A DNA stretch of 64,000 bases from Bedellia somnulentella (Eukaryota; Arthropoda; Insecta; Lepidoptera; Bedelliidae): positions 18,522,875-18,586,874 of the forward strand of contig OY755170.1 in NCBI GenBank assembly GCA_963576735.1. The letters are read 5' to 3'. Positions 1 through 11,609 of the stretch are shown in pieces. Under the pieces are notes generated by a model, which worked only from the letters and a program-made list of their open reading frames with translations, made no database searches and was not told the DNA's origin. How positions within the stretch are numbered: the stretch's first letter is position 1; every line of letters starts with the position of its first letter. Both the position numbers and the translations under genes were made by a program.

Positions 1-985
1 TAACTTCTGAAATGATTTCATTCTGGAATTCAACTTTTATATCATTTTTTTTGCTATTGTAAGTTTGGAAATTGATAAAATTTGTTTTAGATAAGTTTAT
101 TTTTAAGTTACGGTCTTCTAACCATTTTATAACATTTTTCAAAGACTCATTAATACTGTTTGTCAAACAGTCAAGACTTTTGTTCTTTGCAATAATCGTA
201 GTATCATCAGCAAACAAGATGCACTCATTACCGGTCACATTTGGGAGGTCATTAATATAGAGAAGGAATAGCAGGGGGCCCAGAATGCTTCCCTGCGGTA
301 CGCCTACTTCATTTCTTAGATAATCTGACTGATAAGTTTGTTTATAATTATTACTATTTAACATAGAAATTTCAACCGATTGAGTTCTACCTTTAAGATA
401 ACTTTCTAGCCATCTGAGCGCGTTACCTCTTACTCCATATCGATCCAGAATGTCCAATAAAATTTCGTGCACTACTAAGTCAAACGCCTTTTGCATGTCA
501 AGAAATAAAACTAGTATTTTGTCCTTATTATTTAAGCAGTCAGTAATAAATTTAATTAAATGAAAACATGCTAAACTGGTCGAAGATTTTTTCTTAAACC
601 CGAATTGGCTTTTGTGAAGTATTTTATGTTCAGTTACAAAGTCATAAAGTTTTTTATACATGGCTTTTTCAAAAACTTTAGCAATTATAGGTATCAGTGT
701 AATGGGCCTGTAATTATTCATATTCGTTGTGTCATCTTTTTTATGCAATGGTTTGACAGTGGAAATTTTTAATTTATCAGGATAGACACCTTCACTAAAC
801 GAGCAGTTTATTATATGACTTAAAGGAAACGACAGAGGCACAGTACACAATTTTATTATTCTAGTTGTTATGTCATCGTATCCAGTAGATTTGGTGTTTT
901 TTAAAGTTTTAATTATTCTCATTACGTCATCCGGATCGATGGGTGCTAAGAAAATTGATTTGTCGTTTCTACTTATATTTGACGT
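1..985 (-). mobile_element. CR1/Jockey-like LINE reverse transcriptase fragment, runs off left edge
   Basis: Reading the minus strand from about 985 down to 1 gives one continuous frame. It contains the classic order of non-LTR reverse transcriptase motifs: a KSTGYDDI block, NNYRPITLIP, QFGFKKKSST, LFLDMQKAFDLV, the GVPQGSILGPLLFLLYINDLP block and the catalytic FADDT. The frame shows no stop before the window edge, so the copy may be fairly young. The 5' part (endonuclease) is missing: similarity stops near 985-1010, where unrelated sequence begins. The clade is inferred from motif style only; CR1-like and Jockey-like are both possible. Confidence 0.88.
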
Positions 986-1478
986 ATAACTCACAAGTTT
1001 CTGATATTTGATATGCGCGTAGCTAGAGATGCGCAACTTTCTTGCACTTTGCGGACGCTCATCATCGTAGCGCATCTTCCTCGCACAGCTACATAGCTTA
1101 ATTTTGGTCGAAAGGGTCACATATATTCGTAGCACAGCTTGTGCATCTTCGCAGCATAGTAGCATAGCACATCTCTGGTGAAAAGGCACTCTTAATCGAC
1201 GATTATAGACAATGAGGGCTAAAGCGTGTGAATGGACCTGACCAACATTTTTTATTTTATACACCAAATAAATCTACAAAAAAATACGAGAAAAACTGTA
1301 GTGTTACTTTTTTCATAACTTGAAAAATGACTGAAATATTTAGGTTCAAAGTGCGCATTTCGGCCGACGGAGTTAAATGCGGTTGGCGCGGGCAAAGTGA
1401 CGATGTGACGTCACAACCCAGCTATTCGTCGCTCAAGCTTGCGTACGCATGGAGCTTTTGTAGTTTTATGATACAAAA
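986..1478. other. Unassigned intergenic sequence
   Basis: No gene or recognisable element seen. Positions 1015-1165 carry repeated AGCATAG and GCGCAT-type words, suggesting a decayed repeat. Confidence 0.4.
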
Positions 1479-1556
1479 TGGCAAATAAGTACTGTATTAT
1501 GCCTCAGTGTTTCAATTCTGCAGTTATGCTACCTAATAATCTAATTATATTTTTTT
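1479..1556 (+). pseudogene. THAP-domain first-exon remnant
   Basis: An ATG frame begins MANKYCIMPQCFNS and continues AVMLPNNLI. The spacing C-x3-C with a following N and P matches the start of a THAP zinc finger as found in many insect transposon-derived THAP proteins. No continuation with the conserved tryptophan is visible downstream, so this is at best an isolated first exon or relic. It is independent of the better THAP element at 42.2-43.8 kb. Confidence 0.4.
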
Positions 1557-1704
1557 TGTTTTTAGTATCTACAGCCCTCTTGTGGAATTGCGTGTGCCCA
1601 ACAGGGTCCATATTTATTACTGTACCGTGATTACACCAATTATTTGTACACTTTTGGTATGCAATAAAAGTTTGAGTTAGAGTTTAAAACACTAGATAAA
1701 TCTT

Positions 1705-1890
1705 TTTCCTTGTTGCGTAGTGTTGGCATAGAATAGCCGGTGGGTGTGGGTAAGAGACGACTAAAGGTATTGGGGCTTTTAAGGGAATTTTGGGTTATGA
1801 GGTGGGCACCCGTCATCAACAACCTATATTTTACTATCTTTTCCCTACTCAACTTTCCAAAAGTGAATTAGAAATTCCACAACCACTTTT
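1705..1890 (+). repeat. SINE-like repeat family (copy 1)
   Basis: A diverged copy of the roughly 240-bp repeat seen best at 57670-57915. Shared words include GGTGGGTGTGGGTAAGAG, CGACTAA.GGTATTGGG, TTTTAAGGGA and CTCAACTTTCCAAAAGTG. Confidence 0.7.
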
Positions 1891-2015
1891 GCTATTTTAT
1901 TTTATCGTCACGATATCAGTTAGAATAAGATGGCAGCGAAAGACATAGCATAGCTGTTTTATACAACGCAATATTTAGTTAAAAGATCGCTCGTGCTAGC
2001 CTAGCAGGTGCTATG
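1891..2015 (+). repeat. Degenerate GCAAGCACGAGC MITE
   Basis: Diverged relative of the MITE at 12608-12740: it keeps TATTTTATCGTCACGATA, GTTAGAATAAGATGGCAG and a terminal GCTCGTGCTAGC. The left inverted repeat is lost. Confidence 0.5.
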
Positions 2016-2604
2016 ACGCCAAGAGGTGACTTTAGGCGGTTAACACACCAAACCGCAATCCGTCGCGGAGCGCGGAGGAGCGGATTTCAATATTGTATGC
2101 AAGTATGTACTTCGATTAGTATAGAAAAAACGCTCGGTACAACACAGATAACCGCAGGGTGCACACTGCGCTCCGCGCTAACGCGCTTGTTTTCGTTCTT
2201 AAGGGACTGGCTCACTTGCGAAAATACAGGTTCAGGCGAAAATTTGTGTTGCCGAATTTTACTCAATAAATATTCAAAAGATGCAGTTGACATTTGTGTA
2301 ACTAATACAGAGTAATCTTCTAGGCCTGCTTATTTGCTTATAGAAAAACCATATTGCTAAAACAATTGCAGAGTCTTGAATGAGTTCAGTATTGTCCATT
2401 GTTACGGGCTAACGCCACGACGGCAAAATGGAAAATACCCCTGCTACTAATACCTACTTGGTGATGACCGCGCATTCCGCGCCTCCGTGCCGAGGTGCGG
2501 TTAAATCCGTTCGAGAAAGCGGATCTGCTTCTTCGTCGCCGCGCGCGGAATCAGCTCCACGGCGCATCGGCGCGTAGGCGCGTTTCCAGTGGGATAACCG
2601 CCTT
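2016..2604. repeat. GC-rich repeat with imperfect terminal inversion
   Basis: Begins with AGGTGACTTTAGGCGGTTAA and ends with GGATAACCGCCTTAGGATAAA, an imperfect inverted pair. The interior has several GCGCGGA-type words. It looks like a non-autonomous DNA transposon; the family is not recognised, and the open frames inside have no recognisable domain. Confidence 0.35.
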
Positions 2605-2760
2605 AGGATAAAAGACCTTTAAGTGATGTTTGGGTTATATGGCTGTAGTAGAATAACTATCATCCTTCTCAACTTCCAAAAGCAGCTGAAGATTTTTCAT
2701 TCCAAAGCTCTGGCTACCCCAGCTTAGGAGTTAGAGCTGTGATTATTTGCATGTATCGAA
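2605..2760 (+). repeat. SINE-like repeat family (copy 2)
   Basis: Same family as 57670-57915. Contains CTCAACTTCCAAAAGC.GCTGA and CTCTGGCTACCCC, followed by a degraded end with GTGATTATTTGCATG. Confidence 0.6.
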
Positions 2761-3109
2761 ATCAATACCGACGTTCCATTTTCCTTTTACAAAAAGTCGG
2801 TCACCGATTGTCAAGCAGCCATATTTCTAACCGACTTTTTGTACGACCGACTCTTATACTATTACAATCTAAACTCTCTCTTTACCTCCTACAAATAGTA
2901 TACGCAACCCATGTGTCCTCCCACTACACTGTGAAAGACGCCGAGCGCCGCCGCCTAGTCATATCACTGTATTGTTTTACATCGGCAGTGTCCCAGCGGG
3001 GTTGTGTTTCGTATGAATACTGAAAATTATTTAAAATTTTGAAATGTAAAATATTCAGTACTAACACATGATCCCACGACACATCGGTTCTGCTTGGTTA
3101 CGAATCATT

Positions 3110-3425
3110 ATTATCATAATCAGCTAATGCGTATCTACTGTTGGACATAGGCCTTCCTCAAAGATCTCCATAATGTCCGGTTCTGTGCTGCCCTCAGCCT
3201 ATCGATTCTGCTACCTTGACAAAGACATCAGTCCACCTCGTCGGGAGCCTACCCACACTGCGACCACTGGTCCCCACTTAAAATCTTCGTGTCCCCAACG
3301 GCCTTCGGTTCTGTTTGGAATGTGCCTTCGCAGTGCCATTTAAGTTCTGCAATTATTCTTGCTATGTCAGTGGCCCCGATACTGTAACGGGTGTCTTTGT
3401 TGCGGATTCGTTGTTGGGGTGAAAA
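3110..3425 (-). mobile_element. RTE-type LINE 3' end fragment
   Basis: On the minus strand the sequence encodes pieces such as QRIRNKDTRYRIGATDIARI and IAELKWHCEG, which match the C-terminal tail of the endonuclease-reverse transcriptase of an RTE-class LINE abundant in butterflies. Stops and frame changes show it is dead. The same family supplies the fragment at 50098-51480. Confidence 0.7.
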
Positions 3426-3429
3426 AAAT

Positions 3430-3893
3430 AGATAGTTATTTCTAGCTACTTCCTGTGGACTGTGAACGCTCCGAAATCGTCAGAACTCACTTAGTGGTCC
3501 ATACACCGCAGTGCTTCAATAGTAACTATATTATGAAACAGACAATTGTTGCATTCGATTCCCAGCACGGAAACGTTTACATGTAGTTTTTCGGGTTCAC
3601 TGCCTATTTGTCGCCAGGCGGTATCAAATAACTATGATATATAAAAAAAAAAAATGTACACCATTTATCTATTTCTGTCTGTGTCTAGAGTTAGAGCTAA
3701 GAAGCATTAGGTCCATGTTTTACCTTCAGCATATAAGCGGTTAGTGCTTCTTATCGAATAAAAGATTAGTCAATATCGTAATATATAGTTACAGTACGTA
3801 ACTGTAGTTCAAAGTATTGCTATGATTGGCACGTAGAGTGTGTTCTGAGGCTTTTCGAGCGTTCACAACCGCAAGTAGGTAGAAATAACTATC
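3430..3893. mobile_element. Non-autonomous DNA transposon with about 40-bp inverted ends
   Basis: AGATAGTTATTTCTAGCTAC at the left is the inverse of GTAGGTAGAAATAACTATCT at the right, and the similarity continues inward through GTGAACGCTC. The interior is AT-rich without coding capacity. Confidence 0.6.
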
Positions 3894-4117
3894 TAATTTG
3901 TGTCATCCGTTCTGGTCCGGTGTGGCCCGTGATCGTGTGTTAGGGTGAAGACATAAAGTATAAGGTATGGAGCGGTAAAGGATGCCTACATACAGGAAAA
4001 AGAGAAATATTTCTTTAGTGACCTTCAGGTAGAAGAAGAATCAAAGAATGTTGCCACCTTCAAATGTTGCTACAAATATGATAACGTTTGACTCGAAGGT
4101 TTCAAAATGTTTCCTAT

Positions 4118-4294
4118 AGGCTGTGTTCAGAGGTAACCTGACCATAGGTCCTGACCGTCAGTCGTCCGTAGCTATAATCTAATTTTCAAGGGAAATTTTA
4201 AAGAGCGTTCAGAGCCGTACTGACCATTCCGTACGCACGTCAGTACGTACGTAACCCACGTGCTTAGGGTCAGGACTAGCTCTGAACACAGCCT
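4118..4294. mobile_element. MITE with 26-bp terminal inverted repeats
   Basis: Starts AGGCTGTGTTCAGAGGTAAC and ends with the inverse, AGCTCTGAACACAGCCT, with CTGACC/GGTCAG inside each end. The total of 177 bp and lack of coding sequence fit a miniature inverted-repeat element. Confidence 0.75.
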
Positions 4295-4599
4295 CATACT
4301 TAGCTTTATGATCATTATGAAACGTGAAAACTTGTAAAATGGTTTCCGAAATCGTCAAAAGAAGTTTCATGTCATGACCTTGTTCGGACAAACTGAGGTT
4401 GAATGTAGCGTGAACAAATTTCACAATATGAAGCAGTATGTGCACACGTAATAAGGTTGGTTCAGTTGTCTGGTTGGTTACGACGCCTCTATTTGCGTTT
4501 TTTTTAATCAAATCACTTAATGTTAATGATGCTCAGAATTACGAATTACGTGTGACGAATTTTGAAACTAAATTGGGGAAAGACGGTAGAAATAAAAAG

Positions 4600-4732
4600 T
4601 ATCGTTGGTGAAGGGTCTCCAATCGTATCGCCCAACAACCAGTCAAAAAGCCTCATAGTCTTAATCGTCTCTTACGAACACCCACGGCAAAAAAAGTAGA
4701 ATCCTAACCCGGCACTACACGGCAAATTAATA
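4600..4732 (-). repeat. SINE-like repeat family (copy 3)
   Basis: Inverted, 3'-truncated copy of the 57670-57915 family: GGGTCTCCAATCGTATCGCC, CAACAACC, CGTCTCTTACGAACACCCAC and the end GGCACTACACGG are all recognisable. Confidence 0.65.
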
Positions 4733-5475
4733 AAGTAACGTATTCATAATAACGTATATAAGTATTAATTTGTCTGTCATTATCATATTTCCTATTGTTG
4801 ACAACCCTAATAGTTAGTCTCCTTGGGAGTGCACTTTGAGTGAATTTAATTTAAAATGGCGGGCAATACAGAATTATCATTTTTGATAAAACACCATTTA
4901 AAAAATAAATTAAAAGAAATATTGGGAAAAAAATGCATAAAGATAAAGAGAAATACCATCTTTTTAAAATTTTGATGTGGTTGATTTATTTCTACAGCGA
5001 TATACTGCACAAACAACCATTTTTCCGAGAGGCCTTTTCACTACCACAAGCACGTTAAAATTATTTAAAAATTGAGGTTGAAGTAGTCTTAATAAATGGA
5101 CTAGATTCGGAATCATGTACCTTTGACAGAGGGGTAACGCCTTGTAAGGCGTGTCCCGTTCTAGTTTGGTCTACCTACCTACATGAAAACTAAAGAGGTT
5201 TCAAATAGAAATCTATTTATTATATATTCCGTGTAAATAGAAGTAATTTCGTGTCTCTGGAGCGCCGAGCAAGAAATAACGACCAATACCAACTATTCGT
5301 CAACCGTAGAAGTCCGGTCCGGTGTGGTGTGTGATCGTGTGTAAATAACTTTAATACCTACTCACCACCGCCTACGGCCCCGGACAAACCGAAGCTTAAT
5401 GGCAAACAAAAACTTTTCGGACAATGGTGAGAGCTGTCTGCATACATATTTACTTTCACAATATTTATGATCGGC

Positions 5476-5479
<4 letters not shown>
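4733..5479. other. Unassigned AT-rich flank upstream of Imp
   Basis: No gene seen. 5300-5340 resembles 3905-3945 (GGTCCGGTGTGG..GTGATCGTGTGT), so part of this stretch belongs to an unnamed repeat. Confidence 0.4.

Positions 5480-5507
<28 letters not shown>
5480..5507. repeat. (TA)n microsatellite
   Basis: Uninterrupted TA dinucleotides next to the 5' part of a Helitron-like element. Confidence 0.9.
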
Positions 5508-5509
<2 letters not shown>

Positions 5510-5689
5510 AGTCGTGTTAGTTACACTTTTTATAACTCACGAACAACTGAACCGATTAAGCTGAAAATTGATTGGGAGGTAGCTGAGAAACAGGAAAAGA
5601 ACATAGGATATATAATTACGCTAAATACCGTAGGGTGTAAGCAGTAAAAACATTTAACACCATCGTGCGAAGCCGGGGCGGACCACTAG
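5508..5689 (+). mobile_element. Short non-autonomous Helitron-like element
   Basis: The sequence runs from GTCGTGTTAGTTACAC through AACTGAACCGATTAAGCTGA to a 3' end with CGTGCGAAGCCGGGGCGG and a terminal CTAG followed by T. The CTRR end, a GC-rich stem near it and the lack of inverted ends are Helitron hallmarks. The 5' part matches, inverted, 7070-7163. Confidence 0.7.
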
Positions 5690-6112
5690 TTTATGATATA
5701 ATAAAAACTGTTTTTAAAGAGAATGCCATAGGTTCGCCAGTGATCTCCTTTCATTTTCTTGTCTTTTATGCCAAACTGTAGATATATCCGAAATGCCATC
5801 ATCAAATGAATCTGCCTACAAAAAGTCATTACATTAATAAATTTTTCACTAAGTTATAATTTTGGAAAGTGAAAAGGTCTCTATTTACACAATTAAGGAT
5901 AAAAAGTTACACACTACCAATACACCTCATTTTGTTTTTATCTATACTATAATTACCATAAACAACAAGTAAATCGATTTATAAATTTTTATTTCAATGT
6001 CTCTAAGAAACAGTTGAAAGTCTCCACATTACGTTGGCTGTGCTCTGCTACTTGAATGATAAATTTGGAGAAGTTTTATAGGTGAATAGCGTAAAATAAA
6101 ATTCATTCTAAG

Positions 6113-6317
6113 ATGTCTGATCAAATAAAAGTCGTTTCTGCAATGAACAAATTATATATCGGGAATTTACCGATAGAGGCAGATGAGGCTGCTGTTAGAC
6201 AATTATTTGCCGAACATAGTTTGACTGTTGCTGATATTTCAGTGAAAAGAGGAGGCTACGCTTTCGTTGACTTCCCAGACCAATCGGCGGCTGATAGAGC
6301 AATTGACAAGTTGCATG
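6113..6317 (+). CDS. Imp: Imp exon 1 (RRM1, main part)
   Basis: Encodes residues 1-68 and the first base of Gly69. It holds RNP2 (LYIGNL) and RNP1 (RGGYAFVDF). The donor is G|GTGAGT. The sequence TTCATTCTAAG just before the ATG could also act as a splice acceptor, so an upstream 5' UTR exon is possible. Confidence 0.93.
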
Positions 6318-9300
6318 GTGAGTACTTTTTATTCGAAATCACTTTGATATAAATATATTATTTAGTAAAACAAGTAAAAATGAGTGATTGCTATGAGCTT
6401 ATTTTTTTAAGGTTACTCTTATTGTGGTCTGCCATTAATCGTGGAGCCTTCAGTGGCGAATAAGAAAATGTAAGTTATCTATTATACTATTACGTTGATA
6501 CAAATAACTAAATTACCTATTAAATTATAAGAAAGTTTTTCGTATTAGGTACATTGTTTTTGGACTAGACAAGATATTTAATATATTAAGTATGATTACC
6601 TTCGTAAGTGTAAGTTAAGATTATCACGCTTTACAAGTTTATAATTGCTACCGTACTCTTTGTACTACACGCTACACGAGATGGCTCAAAGAGTGCTGTA
6701 GCCCGTGAAAGTGCAGTGTGATACTTTGAACTTAAACTGACTTAGCTTATCGTGTAAATGTAGTACTTGCTATTGCTACCATTTCCTTTGTACGTAATTT
6801 CCACTTTGTTATAAAGAATTTGTGGCATGAGACCTACACTATACAAACAAATAAGTGTTTAGAATTAACGTGGCTTCAAAATAATATTGTATTGAAATTA
6901 TATTCAGAATGAACGTCCAAAATCTTCAAAGCACGAGCTCAACCCAGCTGAAAGATTCAAACAATGACCTGACGGGACAAAGTGGATGGAGGTAAATTTT
7001 TCTTTAATTCTTTTAAATTTATATTCAGTCGGTACGGTAAGTAGTAAATATCTTTCAATAATGCTCTCAGCAATCTCCAACAATTTTCAGCCATATCGGT
7101 TCATCCGTTCTCGAGTTATAAATAGTGTAACTAACACCACTTTCTTTTATATATATAGATATGAAAAATTCAACATTTGCTTATTTTTATTTCATGACGA
7201 ATATTAACCCATGTTGTCCAACACAGCCTATATTATTCACAATCGAACAAAACAAAAAATATGAAGAAACAGCACTAATCTAACCGAACTGTAAGGTTCT
7301 AATATTAATTTGGATCTGAATAAGTTTTAATCGTCCAAGCCATTCTTTTTGTAGGACGTATATTCAAACAGATTTTACCTCCTTTAAACACCGAACTTTG
7401 GCCCGTTGCATTCCATCTAGTTAAGACATGGGTTATACTATACTTACATTAAATCTGGCACAGTATTTGCAGCGTAAAGCGTAATGTGAGCCAAATGAAT
7501 AAAATGGCAGGTCGAGAATTGGTTTATAACATTATTTATACTTCGAAGTGATTAGGGTTGTCCAGAACAAACATTTTATTTTATTTCATAGACTAGGAAT
7601 AGTTTATATGGCGAAACAACGTTTGCCTGGTCACCTAGTACAAATATAAATTTCGATATAATATAGATGGATGTTCCATGTTCACCGAATGCCTTCTATA
7701 CCAATACCAACCAAAGTCCGCGCTTTCTCCCTGCCCTCTTCACCTGAACGAGTCTCAGCTGTGTGAGTGTCGCGGAGCATGTGCTTTATTTACGAAAATA
7801 CCCTTGTTTGTGGGAAATTGAGATATGCACATTTTATATGCAACTTCTCAACTCCGATGGATATAATTTTCTTATCTGACAAGGCAACATACGTTTCAAA
7901 TTAAGCATAAGAATCATCGTGAGGAACATTCAATTGATCAAATATTAGTACCCTGCTAAGTAACTAGATAGATTATAATCTATTATTATATATATAAAAA
8001 AAAATACGAGATACTAATAAGGTATAATATTAACCGCGATATACTACTATGTATTTTAAGGATACAGAATGTTCATTGTTCCTGCCAATTATATATGCAT
8101 ATGTAGCTACCCAGCTACAATACAACCCTGTTTGAACAACTGTATCTCCAGCACCTTTATCATCATCATCGGATCACCACCACCACCACATAATGGCCGA
8201 ACGGGACACCATAGTTTCCGAGGCGACTGCCCCAGCCACCGCGCCAACCCCTTTGCCCGCCACCGCCAACGGCCCTGTATCTAAAATCGCCCGTATCGCG
8301 CTGTCTATGCGCATTTTACCGTTCTGGCGTGACAAACCCCGCTTATGGTTTATTAGTTTTGAAGCAGCGATCAGGGAGCTGAAGAAAAGCCAGCAACTAC
8401 TCGCTCAGATGGTAATTGCCCAGCTGGACGAAGGTGATATTGAGACCGCCGACGAACCCTGAAAGAGCGTCTTATCACCGCCTTTGAAGAGTCAGACTGT
8501 CGCCAATTTCAAAAACTGTTATCTGTAATAGAATTAGGCGATTAGAAGGCGACATAGCTACTACAACGCATGAGAAGCCTGGCACGCGATTCAAACCCTG
8601 ACACTTCTCTTCGTCTAATGTGAACCAATCACCTATCTGTCCACGTCCGTTCAGTTCTCGCCGTCTGCGAAACGTTCACGACCCCTAATGAGCTCGCCCT
8701 GCTCGCTGACAAGTTGTGTGAGAACGCCGCAAGCCAAATATCAGCCGTTGCAACGACGCCTTCACCAATAAATCAGGACAACGACTATACTGGACTATAC
8801 AGGTTGCAGATTTGAAAACGAAATATGATCGTAGGAGCTGCAGTAATTCATGTGACTATCGCAACCGTAGCCGATCCCGCAACCGCAGCTGCAGCCGTTA
8901 ACCATTTTGCTTTTAGCAAAGCGCACAAGTGCGAAGAGCCTTGCGATTTCAAGAAGCAAAGTGCAACAGTACCCGTGCTAGCGCCGAAAACTAAGTCAGG
9001 CACTGGACATGTGGGCGTTTTGCGACTCCATTGCAAAAACACACCGCCTATTTGTGACCGACCGATCATCGCAACTTACTTGCCGTGCCGATTGCGCCGT
9101 CATTCAAAAATGTAAGGGTGCAAATTACAAGCGCCTAACTGTTCTACTCTACGCTGCGAAGACACTCGAGCTCAACCTTGGCCTCCTACTGGAAAACTGA
9201 AATGGAAGTTCGTCGTGGTGAAGGTATTTTTCTAAATATTTTTCTATCCATTCATGTAGCTCGGAATGTGTGTACTACGAAATTAGAGAACGGCATCTCT

Positions 9301-11561
9301 AATTTCGTAGTACACGGAAAGTTTATTTTCTGATAAATTGTGAAACTAAATAAATTTAGCACGATATCTCTTTTTTTCGCAAGTGTAGTTTTTCATATTA
9401 CTTAGGAGATGACTATACCGATAGCCTGGATGTGACTGAATAAGAACATGAGCACGGTCTTTTGTGCAAACTGACATACTGCATCTCGGTTTCCTTTCTA
9501 CGTTCTTTGAACAGGTCGTAATCGAAATGTTAATGGAGAGGAAAAGATCTTGAGGAAACCTATATGATTGACTCACATGTAGTAGTATAGGATAAGCCAG
9601 TCTCTATCATATGTCTAGACTTGTACACTCTACTTTTTGACAATACTAGGAAACAAAATCAATAGATTCATATTGATTATAGTATTAATCCTAACATGAG
9701 GTTTTCATGAACAAAACATTCTAATTATTCAATTGATTTATGTTTATGGTAAAAAAATATTTACTAATTTTAAAAAAAAGGATTTTTGAAGCTGGGTCTT
9801 TGGTTTTATCCAGGGTGGTGGATGGTCAATTTTAAGTTTTGTAATATTTTCGTAAACATTAATTCAAATTACATTATTTAATGAGCTACATTGATCGGTA
9901 TCTTAGCACAAGTTACTTGGATAATAAGTAATGTTCTATTGTTCAATATGACCTCGTAAGTATGCCGTATTGCTTGTTATTTAATAATGAATTAGCCCTA
10001 AGATTCTTGAAGTACATTTTACACTGAGGTAGATCTAGCCAAAGCCAAACCCATGTTTTTATTTATCTCTTATATCTGCCTAATAGGAATTTATAGAAAT
10101 AATAGAAATAAATTAATTACGTAGTTTTAACGACCCAAGCACATATCTTACCTTATTCATTTAGGTGACTTTCTCAATTGATTATATCATTATTTCAAAG
10201 TTAATACATCATGTGTAGGAGATTAAAATTAAAACCGTGTGCTTGCAAGGACGACCACAGACCGGGTGAGGGGAAATATATATTAAAGTATAGCTGCCGT
10301 GTGGAATGACTTCTAAAATGTATAGTTCAGTATAGTAAAATATATTTTATCGACTGCTGTGAAGTGCGCTTGCAAGAACGGACAGAGACTGAATTGATTA
10401 AGCAAAATACATGAGCTCCCGCGTGGGTTAAATTTATCGCAATATATTAATGTTTATTCTATAATAAAACCCGATTAATAAATATTTATTATATTTTAGT
10501 CCGGGACGGGCTAAGGAATGGCAAAAACCGTTCAAATTCTAAGATTTTTCAAATCTTCGGCTGGTCACCCCGAGGCGTACCCGCCCTACCGCATTCCGTT
10601 CAGTATCTCGGTTGGGTGTGCTGGTGCGTTCAGCGTGCCCGTTGTTTTCATCTTTTAATCAAGCCTTCTAAAGGCTTTGTAAGTTTTCTTAAATAAGTTG
10701 CTTTTATTTCAACCATGGATGGTGATGTGTCCCAAGGAGGCTCTGGTGATGCGTCTCCAACTTACGAAGACCTGTAAGTATCCTCAATGTTAAATTTCGG
10801 AAATTTTATTAAGAAGTATTTTAGTACTTTATAGATTTTATTGACATTTATTGATATAAATAGTGAAACCAGATGTTCATGTACACATGTATAGTACATA
10901 CGAATGTAATATTACCACGATTTTACATTAGAAAAGGGCGTCGTCGCTCGTCTTGTGAGTGGCTATGTCAGAACGACCACATGTTTTTCTGATTTTCGAC
11001 ATTTTATTCATTTGTCATACTACGATTTACAATTCCGGAAGACAGAATTCCTTTCATAATATCCGATTTCTCATAAATACAACTTTTATTATTTAATTTT
11101 CAACGATTCAAATTATTTTGACATTGACGCGAATTTGTTACTTAAATCATATCTATATTAATATTTTGTTATTGAATTTAGCACGTACAGCGTTTCTTGT
11201 TTTAACCTAGTTATATACTGTTAAATAGTGACACTTCTATATGTTTATGGGTTTAGCTACAAAGCTACATTTTTTCTGGCGTTGCTCTGTTTTTCTTTTC
11301 TCTTTAAAAGCGAAGTCATAGTACATACGAGTAACAATTTGACCAATTATATTGTCTAACTAATTCAGTGGTCATGGTGTAGGTAGAAAATTTACCTAAC
11401 ATTTGCCACGGATTGAATCCACATTTACTTTAAGTTAGGTACTAATTACAGAGGATTCTAGTCCATCTAGTGTACACTGCCGCGCCCTTACTATACTCCA
11501 GCTATTATTAACATCGCTTTGCTTGTCATTGATATTTTAAGAACAGGTTTGTGATATGATA

Positions 11562-11609
<48 letters not shown>

